The position numbers were made by a program, and so were the translations under genes. Below the pieces are notes generated by a model, which did no database searches, was not told the DNA's origin, and saw only the letters and a program-made list of their open reading frames with translations. A stretch of 64,000 nucleotides of DNA from assembly GCA_041671505.1 (NCBI GenBank), contig JBAZBK010000012.1, forward strand, positions 1 to 64,000, read 5' to 3'. Source of the stretch: JACPDH01 sp041671505. GTDB lineage: Bacteria > Acidobacteriota > Thermoanaerobaculia > Gp7-AA8. This document shows positions 41,467-50,259 of the stretch, piece after piece; positions within the stretch are counted from its first letter, which is position 1, and each line of letters opens with the position of its first letter.

Positions 41467-41815
41467 CAGGCGAGAGGCGAAAGGCGAGAGGCGATCAGCA
41501 GGCAGCCCCACGCGGCGACCCGCTCGTCTCCCCTCGCATTTCGCTATTCGACCGGCCTCTGTTCCATGCCCGGAAATCTGCCCTCTTCACGAACTCCAGC
41601 CTCCTTATCCCCTTTTGGCCTCTCGCCTGCTCTGGCCTCCGACCTGCGCAGCGTTTCTCGCCTTTCGCCTCTCGCCTTTTCCGAGTCCCAGCTTGCTCAT
41701 CGCCTCTCGCCTGCTCTGGCCTCCGGCCTGCGCAGCGTTTCTCGCCTTTCGCCTCTCGCCTTTTCCGAGTCCCAGCTTGCTCATCGCCTCTCGCCTTTCG
41801 CCTATCGCCTGCTTC
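41467..41815. repeat. Expanded 7-nt-period array with an 84-bp tandem duplication
   Basis: Left arm of GGCGAGA/GGCGAAA heptamers (41468-41496), a 120-base interior, then a long right side of CGCCTCT/CGCCTTT heptamers to 41815. Within it an 84-bp block (41619-41702) is repeated at 41703-41786 with one visible mismatch, and a third partial copy begins at 41787. 84 is 12 times 7, so the duplication keeps the 7-nt phase. No gene in 41465-41838. Confidence 0.92.
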
Positions 41816-41838
41816 TCCCTATAATCTGCTGCAGTTTC

Positions 41839-42279
41839 ATGGCCTCCAGCGAAAAGCGCTTCAAGATCGGCGACGTCTGCAAGCAGGCGGACGTGCAGCC
41901 GTACGTCCTTCGATACTGGGAAACCGAGTTTCCTGCGCTCGCTCCCGACAAGACGGGCGGCGGGCAGCGCACCTACACGCAGCGCGACATCGAAGTGATC
42001 CTCCGCATCAAGGAGCTCCTCTACAGCGAAGGCTTCACGATCGCGGGGGCGAAGAAGAAACTCGAGGTCGAGCTTCGCGATGGAGGCGAACCGCGCCCCG
42101 CTGAGAAGCCGGCAGCGAAATCACCCGGCGCCGCTGCGACGGCGAGCAGCGAGAATGCCGCACGCGAGGCGCCGGCACACACGGTCGTCGTCGAGCGCGG
42201 CTTCAGCGCGCGCCAGAAGAAGCTCCTCTCCGAAACGCGCGACGAGCTTCGCGCGCTGCTCGACATGCTCAACGCCTGA
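41839..42279 (+). CDS. MerR-family transcriptional regulator (146 aa)
   Basis: N-terminal winged helix-turn-helix (residues 6-75): RFKIGDVCKQADVQPYVLRYW, then GGGQRTYTQRDIEVIL. This is the subtype often found near ihfA genes rather than metal sensors: no C-terminal Cys ligands are present. Residues 85-125 are a disordered Ala/Glu/Pro linker and the last 25 residues a coiled coil (SARQKKLLSETRDELRALLD). Target unknown. The 3' end overlaps the convergent glycosyltransferase gene by 11 bp. Confidence 0.85.
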   Translation: MASSEKRFKIGDVCKQADVQPYVLRYWETEFPALAPDKTGGGQRTYTQRDIEVILRIKELLYSEGFTIAGAKKKLEVELRDGGEPRPAEKPAAKSPGAAATASSENAAREAPAHTVVVERGFSARQKKLLSETRDELRALLDMLNA

Positions 42280-42991
42280 GGTCGCGGAACCTGCCGTAGC
42301 GCAGCCTGAGGCGCGCAATGTCCCAGAGCACCTTCGGCGGATCGCGCAGCACGTTGACCCTCGACCCTTCGGAGTTGAACCAGAGAACCGGCACCTCGGC
42401 GACCGTGCATCCCTGCAGCCCCGCAAGCAGCAGCAACTCCACGTCCCAGGCAAAGCGATCGACCACCGCGACGCGGAAGATCTCCCGCGCGCGGTCGGCG
42501 CGCAGGAGCTTGAAGCCGCACTGCGTGTCGCGGAACGGAATGCCGGTGATCGCGCGCATCAGGCGGTTGCCCACCCTGCCGATCCGCTCGCGAAGCCACG
42601 CCTGCCTTCGCTTCACCAGCGAACGGTCGACCGCGCGCGAGCCGATCGCGACGTCGTGGCTCTCGAGCGCCTCCAGAAGCTTCTCCACCTCGGCGATCGG
42701 CGTCGACAGATCGGCGTCGCTGATCAGCACCAGCGCTCCCTTCGCCTCGATCACGCCGCGACGGATCGCGTAGCCCTTCCCCGCGTTGCGCGAGTAGGAG
42801 ATCGTCCGCACCTGCAGGGGAATCGTCACACGCGATGCGACACCGGCCGTATCGTCGCTGCTCCCGTCGTCGACGACGATGACCTCGACGATTCGCCGCG
42901 GGCAGCGCGGCGCGTACTCGGCGATCTTCCGCAGTGTCTCCGGAAGCCGGGCCGACTCGTTGTAGGCGGGGATGACGACCGAAATGGTCAT
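42269..42991 (-). CDS. GT2-family glycosyltransferase, dolichyl/polyprenyl-phosphate sugar synthase-like (240 aa)
   Basis: GT-A fold transferring a sugar from a nucleotide sugar to a polyprenyl phosphate. SVVIPAYNESARLPETL and VDDGSSDDTA at the N-terminus, the metal-binding DAD in LISDADLSTP, and DTQCGFKLLRADRA of the dolichyl-phosphate glucosyltransferase group. No membrane segments follow, so it is a peripheral enzyme. The ATG is six bases from the AATTGAA palindrome. Confidence 0.88.
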   Translation of the reverse strand: MTISVVIPAYNESARLPETLRKIAEYAPRCPRRIVEVIVVDDGSSDDTAGVASRVTIPLQVRTISYSRNAGKGYAIRRGVIEAKGALVLISDADLSTPIAEVEKLLEALESHDVAIGSRAVDRSLVKRRQAWLRERIGRVGNRLMRAITGIPFRDTQCGFKLLRADRAREIFRVAVVDRFAWDVELLLLAGLQGCTVAEVPVLWFNSEGSRVNVLRDPPKVLWDIARLRLRYGRFRDLRR

Positions 42992-42996
42992 TTCGG

Positions 42997-43167
42997 AATT
43001 GAAAATTGAAAATTGAAAATTGAAATCGAGGAAAGGGGGATCCCGACCAGATGCACCGTGATTGGCGCGATCGCCAGCTGCGTCCTCGTTCGGATCATTG
43101 CGTCACTCGACCTTGCTTCCATATCGTCCGCTCGCGGTCCCCTTTCAATTTTCAATTTTCAATTTTT
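42997..43167. repeat. 7-nt-period inverted repeat (AATTGAA type)
   Basis: Left arm: AATTGAA heptamers at 42998-43026. Right arm: TTCAATT heptamers at 43143-43165. The interior of about 115 bases includes GATTGGCGCGATCGCCAGC. The right arm provides the TGA stop codon of the acyltransferase gene ending at 43159, so the repeat invades the coding region. Confidence 0.9.
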
Positions 43168-44103
43168 CTCATCAATCCCTTTCCACCGGTCGTGAAACCA
43201 GAGCCAGAGGTGTGGGTCGCGTCGGATGCGCGCGGAGATCCGTTCGTTGAGCAGCGTCATGATCCCCGCGGGAGTCCGGCTCGCGTCGGGAGCTTCGCTC
43301 GGGACGATCATCGGCTCGAACTCGAGCCGGGGTTTTCTCCCCCCGTCGGACGGGTAGGTAAAGACCGGGACGATCGGCAGATCGTATTTGACCGCGAGCC
43401 GCGCCGGGCCAACGGTGGTCCAGGCGGGATGTCCCATGAACGGGATGATCTCGCCCTGCGACGGCTGCACAGCCTGGTCGACGAGGAGAACGATGATCTC
43501 CTTCTCCCCGATCGCGCTGACGAGCCCGCGCGTTGCGACGCGGCGGTCGAGCAGGGTGATGCCGCCACGCGTCCGTCCCTCGTAGATGCGGCGGTGGAGC
43601 AGCGGATTGTCGAGCCGCCGGCCGACGACCGTGACTTTGCGGCCGAATTGCGCGGCGACGCTGAGCGCGTTCTCCCACGCGCCGAAGTGGGCGCTCACCA
43701 GGAGCACCGCCTTCCCCGACGCGACGGCGCGTTCCATGTTCTCGCGGCCGATTACCTCGAACTCGCTCGCAATCGCGTTGAAAGGGATCGACGACGTGCG
43801 GACGTAATCGAGCGACATCCGGACGAAATGCTTCCAGCAGCGATCGACCGTCTTCTTCCGTTCCGCGGTGGTGAGCTCCGGCATCGTCAGCTCGAGATTT
43901 CGCGTGGCGAGCCTGGTGCGCCGCTCGACGACGCGACCCGAGATCGCGGCCATGAATCCGGCGAGCCGGCCGAGGTTGCGCTCTCCGAGAAAACGGGCAA
44001 GCCAGGCGACCACGAGGTAGAGCGAGTACTCCGCGTAGTGCCTCGGCGTGGGCTTGCGCCGCTGGTCGACGCTCTCTGCCCCTTCTTTTTCGTCGCTCGA
44101 CAT
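43159..44103 (-). CDS. Lysophospholipid/lipid A acyltransferase, LpxL/HtrB-like (314 aa)
   Basis: Late lipid A acyltransferase family, adding a second acyl chain at the inner membrane. N-terminal membrane anchor (YAEYSLYLVVAWLARFLG), catalytic HxxxxE in LVSAHFGAWENAL, and FMGHPAWTTVGPARLA with the PVF strand after it. Length fits the family (about 300). Presence supports a Gram-negative envelope. The last codons and the stop (GIDEKN*) are formed by a heptamer repeat arm. Confidence 0.87.
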   Translation of the reverse strand: MSSDEKEGAESVDQRRKPTPRHYAEYSLYLVVAWLARFLGERNLGRLAGFMAAISGRVVERRTRLATRNLELTMPELTTAERKKTVDRCWKHFVRMSLDYVRTSSIPFNAIASEFEVIGRENMERAVASGKAVLLVSAHFGAWENALSVAAQFGRKVTVVGRRLDNPLLHRRIYEGRTRGGITLLDRRVATRGLVSAIGEKEIIVLLVDQAVQPSQGEIIPFMGHPAWTTVGPARLAVKYDLPIVPVFTYPSDGGRKPRLEFEPMIVPSEAPDASRTPAGIMTLLNERISARIRRDPHLWLWFHDRWKGIDEKN

Positions 44104-44236
44104 CGGTTCTCCGCCATCGCGGTGCCTGATGATACCGGCTCAATGCAGCGTAGCGAAACAATGTAAATTTCGTGCGCGGAAGCACGATCCGCGCCTTCAC
44201 CTCGCCCCCTTTCGCTGCTGTCATACAATTCCTCGC

Positions 44237-45778
44237 ATGGCCCACCGGCGGATGGCCGCGATCGATGTCGGCAGCAACTCGATCCACATGATCGTGGTGG
44301 AGGCCCGCGGCGACGGCTACCGCGTCCTCGACAAAGAGAAGGAGATGGTGCAGCTCGCGCGGGGAAGCCTCGGCGGCGAGCCGCTCACTCCCGAGGCGAT
44401 CTTCCGCGGTGTCGCGGTGCTCGAGAAGATGGCCGAGATCGCCCGACGATGGGAAGCCGGCGACATCGTCGCCGTCGCCACGAGCGCCGTGCGCGAAGCG
44501 TCGAACGGACGCGAGTTCATCGAGCGCGCACAGGCGGCGAGCGGAATCCGCATCGACGTCGTCTCCGGCGAGCAGGAGGCCGACCTCATCTATCGCGCGA
44601 TCCGTTCGGCGGTCGACTTCAAGGGGGGAACCGCGCTCTGCATCGACATCGGCGGCGGCTCGATCGAGCTCGTCGTCGGTACCGACTCGGAGGTCTACTT
44701 CGCGCACAGCGATCCGCTCGGCGCCATCCGCCTCGCGGAGCGCTTCTTCCGCTCCGACCCGCCGACCGCCGAACAGATGGACGCCTGCCGCAAGCATGTC
44801 CGCAAGACGCTGCGCAGGACGCTCTACACGATCGCAACCGTCGGATTCGATTTCTGTATCGGCTCCTCCGGCACGATCAACGCGCTCGCCGAGCTCGCCG
44901 GAAAGCAAACGGAAGACGCGGTAGCGTCGGGGCTCCGCTGGCTGGAGCGCGACGAGCTCGCCGCGTTGCTCGAACGCCTCTCGTCAGTCAGCGCGTCGAA
45001 ACGCGTCGAGGCGTTCGGCGTGGACCCGCGACGCGCCAGCTCGATCCTCTCCGGCGGCCTCGCGCTGCACGAGATCCTCCTCGCCGTCGATCGCCGCAGG
45101 ATGCGCGCATGCACCGCGGCACTCCGCGAAGGAATCGTCGAGAACTGGCTCGCCGAGAGCGCGACGCCTCGCGATCGCGCCGGCAACGTGCGCGAGTCCG
45201 CGATCACCGAGCTCCAGGAACGGAGCGAGTGCGACCGCATCCACGCGACGCATGTCGCGAAGCTCGCCCTCAGGATCTTCGACCAGACGCGCGGCATCCA
45301 CAAACTCGACGACGACGCGCGCGAGCTTCTCGAGGCGGCTGCGATGCTGCACGAAGTCGGCATGCACGTCTCGTTCAAGGCGCATCACCGGCACACGTAT
45401 TACCTGATCCGGCACGCGGGGCTCCGCGGCTTCACGCACGACCAGGTTCTCGTGATCGCGAACGTGGCGCGCTACTACCGGAAGGCGCCGCCCGATCTCG
45501 CCGACGAGAACATCGAGGAACTCACTCCCGATCTCCGCAAGACCGTGCAGCGCCTCGCGGCGATCCTTCGGGTCGCCGCCGCGCTCGACCGGAGCCGTCG
45601 CCAGGCGATCCGCGACGTCGGCGTCGACGTCGCGCCGAAGGTCGTCCGCTTCCACGTCCGACCGCGGCTCGACCCCGACGTCGAGCTCGACAGCGCGCGC
45701 AAGCGCGCTCGCTACTTCTCTGAGCTGTTCGAACGAAAGGTGGAGTTCCATGGAGGACCAGACGCAAGAACCGACTGA
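44237..45778 (+). CDS. Ppx/GppA-family phosphatase with C-terminal HD-like domain (513 aa)
   Basis: Exopolyphosphatase/pppGpp phosphatase. The ASKHA fold has MAAIDVGSNSIHMIV (phosphate 1), ATSAVREASNG, and DIGGGSIELVVG (phosphate 2). Residues about 320-490 form an HD-like helical domain (HATHVAKLALRIF, AAMLHEVGMHV), as in E. coli Ppx. ATG at 44237 is preferred. The gene overlaps sixA by 29 bp, so polyphosphate and phosphohistidine turnover may be coregulated. Confidence 0.92.
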   Translation: MAHRRMAAIDVGSNSIHMIVVEARGDGYRVLDKEKEMVQLARGSLGGEPLTPEAIFRGVAVLEKMAEIARRWEAGDIVAVATSAVREASNGREFIERAQAASGIRIDVVSGEQEADLIYRAIRSAVDFKGGTALCIDIGGGSIELVVGTDSEVYFAHSDPLGAIRLAERFFRSDPPTAEQMDACRKHVRKTLRRTLYTIATVGFDFCIGSSGTINALAELAGKQTEDAVASGLRWLERDELAALLERLSSVSASKRVEAFGVDPRRASSILSGGLALHEILLAVDRRRMRACTAALREGIVENWLAESATPRDRAGNVRESAITELQERSECDRIHATHVAKLALRIFDQTRGIHKLDDDARELLEAAAMLHEVGMHVSFKAHHRHTYYLIRHAGLRGFTHDQVLVIANVARYYRKAPPDLADENIEELTPDLRKTVQRLAAILRVAAALDRSRRQAIRDVGVDVAPKVVRFHVRPRLDPDVELDSARKRARYFSELFERKVEFHGGPDARTD

Positions 45779-46442
45779 CGCGCCCGACTCACCTGCGGCG
45801 CCTGCAACCGCAGAGCCGGCAATCGCCGCAGCCAAACCGGCGCGCGCGCGCCCGACGAAGCGCGCTCCGGCGCGCAAGATCGCCAAGCCGAAGAAGGCTC
45901 GCGCCGCCGCGACGAAGGCGCCGGCAAGCACAGCCGCGAAACCGCGGCGCCGCCACGTCTCGCGTTTTCTCGTGCTCTTCCGCCACGGCCTGGCCGAAGA
46001 CCACTCCGCCACGATGTCCGACGGCGACCGCACCCTGACGACCGACGGGCACGCGAAGACGAAACGCGCCGCGCGCGGACTCGAGGAGATCTTCCCCGAG
46101 GCCGATACGCTCTTCTCGAGCCCTCTCGTTCGGGCGATGCAGACCGCGCTCTGGCTGACCAAGGCATACGGCGAGAAGCTGAAGGTTCAGGTCACCGATG
46201 CGCTCCTGCCGGGCGCCGACCCGCGCGAGCTCGCCGGGCTTCTCGCGACGCAGGAGGGGCGCAACGTCATCGTCGTCGGCCACGAGCCGCACCTGACCAA
46301 CGCGATGTCGCACTTCATCGGGACGGCATCGCTGCGCGCCGACCTGAAGAAGGCGGGCTGCGTTGGAATCCAGCTCGACACACGAGGGCGCGGAACGCTC
46401 GAGTGGATGCTCGCGCCACGCATGCTCCGAAGGCTCGACTGA
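45750..46442 (+). CDS. SixA-type histidine phosphatase with Lys/Ala/Pro-rich N-terminal tail (230 aa)
   Basis: Residues about 72-230 are a SixA-like phosphohistidine phosphatase: LVLFRHGLAEDH (RHG), LFSSPLVRAMQTAL, and VVGHEPHLTNAMSHF with the second catalytic His. The first 70 residues are of very low complexity, with repeated Ala, Pro, Lys and Arg (for example KPKKARAAATKAPA), like histone H1 tails. They may bind nucleic acid or polyphosphate. Overlaps ppx. Confidence 0.87.
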   Translation: MEDQTQEPTDAPDSPAAPATAEPAIAAAKPARARPTKRAPARKIAKPKKARAAATKAPASTAAKPRRRHVSRFLVLFRHGLAEDHSATMSDGDRTLTTDGHAKTKRAARGLEEIFPEADTLFSSPLVRAMQTALWLTKAYGEKLKVQVTDALLPGADPRELAGLLATQEGRNVIVVGHEPHLTNAMSHFIGTASLRADLKKAGCVGIQLDTRGRGTLEWMLAPRMLRRLD

Positions 46443-46446
46443 CGCG

Positions 46447-47097
46447 ATGCACGAAGCGAGAGAGAGGGCCCGGCACGAAGTCTTCGACGCCGCGTGCGCG
46501 ATGTATGCGGCGCGCCTCGTCTCCGTCTCCTCGGGGAACGCAAGCTGCCGCGTCGAAGGCGAGCAGGCGATCGCGATCACACCGTCCTCCGTACCGTGGG
46601 AGGAGCTCGAGCCGGAGGCGATCGCGATCGTGGGACTCGACGGCCACCCGATCGACGCACCGGTGCGGCCGAGCGCGGAGCTTCCCCTGCACCTGGCCGT
46701 CTTCCAGGCACGGCCCGACGTCGGAGGCGTGGTCCACACCCATTCCACGAGCGTCACCGCGCTTTCGCTTCTCCGCAGGCCGCTCCCTCCGGTGATCGAC
46801 GAGATCGTCGCCTGGTTCGGCGGACAGGTCGAGGTTGCAGCCTACTCGTTCTCCGGCACGGCCGCGCTCGCCGCGAACGCGGTTGCGGCGTTAGGCGACC
46901 GCGCGGCAGTGATCCTCGCGAACCACGGTGACGTCTGCGTGGGCTGCAGCGTCGCCGACGCGCTGCATGTCGCGGCGATGATGGAGTCAGCCGCCGCCGC
47001 CTACCTCGCCGCGCTCGCGACGGGCGAGCCGGTGCGGCTTCCCGACGACGCGATCGCGGAGGCGCGGGAGATCTACCTGCGACGCACGTGTCGGTGA
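46447..47097 (+). CDS. Class II aldolase/adducin-family protein (216 aa)
   Basis: Zinc aldolase fold, as in L-fuculose-phosphate aldolase and ribulose-5-phosphate epimerase. SSGNASCRVEGEQAIAITPSS binds the phosphate, the catalytic Glu is in PSAELPLHLAV, the zinc His pair in VVHTHSTSV, and the third His in ILANHGDVCVG. Substrate is not determined. Start four bases after the sixA stop, so part of the ppx-sixA operon. TTA codon in the GTTAGGC word at 46890. Confidence 0.88.
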   Translation: MHEARERARHEVFDAACAMYAARLVSVSSGNASCRVEGEQAIAITPSSVPWEELEPEAIAIVGLDGHPIDAPVRPSAELPLHLAVFQARPDVGGVVHTHSTSVTALSLLRRPLPPVIDEIVAWFGGQVEVAAYSFSGTAALAANAVAALGDRAAVILANHGDVCVGCSVADALHVAAMMESAAAAYLAALATGEPVRLPDDAIAEAREIYLRRTCR

Positions 47098-47121
47098 ATT
47101 CTGAATCTGACGGGCAAGAGA

Positions 47122-47230
47122 TGTGGCGCAGACACTCCTGTCTGCGCGCGGCGCGCAGCGCCGCCTGACTCGCTCATCGTTCACGATGGCCGCCTTCGGC
47201 GGCGCGCAGGCAGGAGTGCCTGCGCCACAC
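47122..47230. repeat. Compound palindrome (GTGTGGCGCAGG type), copy 2
   Basis: TGTGGCGCAGACACTCCTGT at the left, its complement ending GCCTGCGCCACAC at 47230. The inner GCGCGCGGCGCGCAGCGCCG is the reverse complement of a segment of copy 1 (34559-34710), so the two copies are in opposite orientation. The rest of 47098-47377 has no feature beyond a pyrimidine-rich stretch. Confidence 0.88.
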
Positions 47231-47377
47231 CGATCGCGCGACGCCACCGGCGTCCCGCTCCACAAACCGTGGACTCCCGCCCCGCCCGCCCTCCCCCGAC
47301 CACCAGATCTTGTGGTTTGCGAAATTGTTCAACACCAGAATGAATCGCCGCGCTCCCTCTCGCCCTAGAATCGGTGA

Positions 47378-48406
47378 ATGACGATCCGAGAGACGCTGGA
47401 GCAGATCGAAGAACAGACGTTTGTGAGGCAGGCAGCGTTGAGCGCGGCGACACGCGGCCGCGAGCGCGTCGAGCCTGAAGACGACATCCGACCGTCGTAC
47501 CAGCGCGACCGCGATCGCATCATCCACTGCAAGGCGTTCCGCCGCCTGAAGCACAAGACGCAGGTCTTCCTCGCGCCCGAAGGCGATCACTACCGCACGC
47601 GCCTGACGCACGTTCTCGAGGTCACGCAGATCGCGCGGACGATCGCGAAGTCGCTCCGCCTCAACGAGGTCCTCACCGAGGCGATCGGACTGGGGCACGA
47701 CCTCGGCCACTCACCGTTCGGACACGCGGGCGAGGCCGCGCTCAACAAGCTGGTGAAGGGCGGCTTCGACCACTACCGGCAGTCGGTGCGGGTGGTCGAG
47801 ACGCTCGAGAACGACGGGCGAGGGCTCAACCTCACGATCGAAGTGCGCGACGGAATCCTCAAGCACTCGAAGGGCCAGACGGGCGAGTTGCTGCGAACGA
47901 GAAAGAAGGCGCGCGCGCTGACGCTCGAGGGCGACGTCGTCCGGATCTCCGACATCATCGCCTACGTCAATCACGACATCGACGACGGCATCCGCGCGGG
48001 GCTTCTCGCGCCGGAGGACATCCCGAAACCGATTCGCGACGTCCTCGGCGAGAACGGCAACCGGCGCATCGACCGGATGGTGCGCGACGTCATCGAGCGG
48101 ACCATCGAGTGCAAGTACGAGTCGATCACGATGTCGCCGGAGGTCTACGAGGCGCTCGAGGAGCTCCGCAAGTACATGTTCGAGAACATGTATCTCATCC
48201 CGAAGGTGCGCGACGAGTTCAACAAGGCGCAGCGGCTGCTCGTGGCGCTGTTCGAGCACGTCGTCGCGAATCCCGAGCCGTTCCTCGACATGAAGAGCGC
48301 GGAACCGGTCGAACGCCTCGCGGTCGACTTCATCGCGGGGATGACCGACCGCTACGCGATCTCGCTCTACGAGAAGCTCTTCGTGCCGCGGCCCTGGCTC
48401 AGCTGA
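47378..48406 (+). CDS. dgt: Deoxyguanosinetriphosphate triphosphohydrolase-like HD protein (342 aa)
   Basis: dNTP triphosphohydrolase of the short dGTPase type. KAFRRLKHKTQVF, the HD residues in TRLTHVLEVTQIA and GLGHDLGHSPFGHAGE, and DIIAYVNHDIDD are all conserved. Length (342) fits the bacterial short form, which usually carries out dNTP homeostasis. ATG at 47378 after AATCGGTGA. Monocistronic. Confidence 0.93.
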   Translation: MTIRETLEQIEEQTFVRQAALSAATRGRERVEPEDDIRPSYQRDRDRIIHCKAFRRLKHKTQVFLAPEGDHYRTRLTHVLEVTQIARTIAKSLRLNEVLTEAIGLGHDLGHSPFGHAGEAALNKLVKGGFDHYRQSVRVVETLENDGRGLNLTIEVRDGILKHSKGQTGELLRTRKKARALTLEGDVVRISDIIAYVNHDIDDGIRAGLLAPEDIPKPIRDVLGENGNRRIDRMVRDVIERTIECKYESITMSPEVYEALEELRKYMFENMYLIPKVRDEFNKAQRLLVALFEHVVANPEPFLDMKSAEPVERLAVDFIAGMTDRYAISLYEKLFVPRPWLS

Positions 48407-48411
48407 TGAGG

Positions 48412-48571
48412 CAGGCCAGAGGCCATAGGTCAGAGGTCAGAGCAGGCAGCGAGCGATTCGGGATGAAACACGCAGGGGCACGGCAAGCCGTGCCCCTGGT
48501 TGCAGCGAAGGCCTTCCAGCCTTCGCCTCGTATCGTGCGATCCAACGAGGCGAGGCGCCTCGTCTACGAAG
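48412..48571. repeat. 7-nt-period arm (AGGTCAG type) followed by hairpins
   Basis: Heptamers AGGCCAG, AGGCCAT, AGGTCAG and AGGTCAG lead into AGCAGGCAGCG (48412-48450), as at 10074. Then hairpin CAGGGGCACGGC/GCCGTGCCCCTG (48473-48498) and hairpin GCGAAGGCCTTCCAGCCTTCGC (48507-48528). The last two could terminate the convergent dgt and hup transcripts. Confidence 0.75.
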
Positions 48572-48865
48572 CTACTTCTTCGCCTTCTTCGCGTTGATCG
48601 AGGTCTTGAGATCCTTGCCGGCCTTGAACTTCACCGAGCGGCTCGCGGGGATCTCGATCGGCTCGTTGGTCTTCGGGTTGCGGCCAGTGCGCGCGGCGCG
48701 TTCGCTCACGCTGAAGATTCCGAGGCCGGGGACGGCGCAGCGGTTCTCTTCGAGGCACGTGTTGGTAAGGTGGTCTACGAAGGCGTTGTACGCGGCCTCC
48801 GCTTCCTTCTTGGAAATCCCGGCCTTCTCGGCCATCGAGTCGATGATGTCAGCTTTTCCTGCCAT
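48572..48865 (-). CDS. HU-family DNA-binding protein (97 aa)
   Basis: Nucleoid protein. MAGKADIIDSMAEKAGISKKEAE begins the helical body, and the DNA-binding beta arm is GIFSVSERAARTGRNPKTNE with the conserved RxGRNPxT. A Lys-rich end (INAKKAKK) extends a few residues beyond E. coli HU (90 aa). ATG at 48865 has AAGGAGGTTTCTCAAC just upstream. Confidence 0.95.
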   Translation of the reverse strand: MAGKADIIDSMAEKAGISKKEAEAAYNAFVDHLTNTCLEENRCAVPGLGIFSVSERAARTGRNPKTNEPIEIPASRSVKFKAGKDLKTSINAKKAKK

Positions 48866-48975
48866 GTTGAGAAACCTCCTTCGCGCTATGTCCCGGGGCA
48901 ATCGGATTTTCGGGGCCCGCTCAATCTATGTGCCGCGACCGGCGAAAGTCAACGGAAGGTCGATTGCCACGCGCG

Positions 48976-50259
48976 TTAATTTTTCCGGGCGATTCCTATC
49001 GCGGTGAATCCGTCGGCACCCGACTCGGGTGTGAGCCGCAGCGTTCCCGACTCGATCCAGTCACCGATCGGCCCTTCGGCGAGGCCCGCTAGATCGATGC
49101 GCTCGTACCCACCGTGCGCCGCGAGCACGCGGTCGACGACCGCGTCGTTCTCCTCCGGTTCGAGCGAGCAGGTCGCGTAGAGACAGTAGCCCGGAGACAG
49201 CGAGAGCGCTGCGTCGAGAATCGCCTCCTGCGTCGGCGTCATCGACTCGATGCGATCCGGCGACAGCCTCCAGCGCGCCTCCGGATTCTTCCGCAGTGTG
49301 CCGGTCGCGCTGCATGGCGCGTCGACGAGCACGGCGTCGATGCCGTTGCGAAACGGCGGGTGCGTGCCGTCGCCGATCGCGATGCGCGCCGCGCGGCCGA
49401 ACATCACCGAGTGCGCGCGTCGCAGCGGCTGAATCCTTCCGATCGCGATGTCGTGGCTCACGACGCGGTGCCCCGCGAGCGCGAGCGCGAGCGTCTTGCC
49501 GCCGGGAGCCGCCGCGAGATCGAGCACGCGGCCGCAGCCGCGGGGAAAGAGCGATGCGATCGCCGCGCTCCCCTCGTCCATCGCATACACACGGCCTTTG
49601 CGGATGAGATCGGCAACGCGCGCCGTCGACTCACGCAGGCGAAGCATCGACGAATCGATCAGCGATCGCTCGAACGCGACGCCCCGGTTCCCGAGCTCCT
49701 CCGCCGCATCGTCGACGCTCCAGCGCTTCACGTTGACGAGCAGGTCGGGATACGAAAGCTCCTGGTCCGCGGCCGCGATCTCCGCGGCGCGCGCGCGGCC
49801 GAACATCGTCGCCCATCGCTCGACGAGCCACTCGGGGTGCGACGTCCTCACCGCGATCGCGCCGACGGAGTCGTCCTTCGGATCGAGCGATTCGATGCTG
49901 CGCTCCGTCGCTCTTCGCAACACCGCGTTGACGAACCCCTTCGCGCGCGGAGCGATAGTCCCCGCAAGCGTCACGGTCTCGGATACCGCCGCGTAGCCGG
50001 CCACGTTCGTGAACCAGACCTGGGCGGTTCCGAGACGCAGCAACCGGACGACGGGAGGATCGATCGACGCGACGTCGCGCCTGGCGAGCTGGCCGATGGC
50101 GTGGTCGAGGCGGAGACGCCAGCGCAGCACCGCAAAGACGAGTGTGCGGACGAAATCGCGATCCTCGACGCCCCCTTCCCGATCGATCGCAGCCTGAGCC
50201 GCCCCGGGACGCTCGTCGAGGCGCGAGAGAATCCGGTACGCGCGTTCGCGGTCGCTCAC
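48976..50259 (-). CDS. rsmB: 16S rRNA (cytosine-C5-967) methyltransferase RsmB (427 aa)
   Basis: N-terminal NusB-like RNA-binding domain (residues 1-135) and a C-terminal Rossmann methyltransferase. VLDLAAAPGGKTLALA is motif I, VDAPCSATGTLRKNPEARW carries the PC motif IV, and YATCSLEPEEND carries the TC catalytic Cys. Length fits (about 430). ATG overlaps the fmt stop (ATGA, 50256-50259), the usual fmt-rsmB arrangement. Confidence 0.96.
   Translation of the reverse strand: MSDRERAYRILSRLDERPGAAQAAIDREGGVEDRDFVRTLVFAVLRWRLRLDHAIGQLARRDVASIDPPVVRLLRLGTAQVWFTNVAGYAAVSETVTLAGTIAPRAKGFVNAVLRRATERSIESLDPKDDSVGAIAVRTSHPEWLVERWATMFGRARAAEIAAADQELSYPDLLVNVKRWSVDDAAEELGNRGVAFERSLIDSSMLRLRESTARVADLIRKGRVYAMDEGSAAIASLFPRGCGRVLDLAAAPGGKTLALALAGHRVVSHDIAIGRIQPLRRAHSVMFGRAARIAIGDGTHPPFRNGIDAVLVDAPCSATGTLRKNPEARWRLSPDRIESMTPTQEAILDAALSLSPGYCLYATCSLEPEENDAVVDRVLAAHGGYERIDLAGLAEGPIGDWIESGTLRLTPESGADGFTAIGIARKN

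Noticed and set aside
48473..48528. Hairpins after dgt as a small RNA gene
   Set aside because: Two simple palindromes between convergent genes are better explained as terminators; no promoter is visible.
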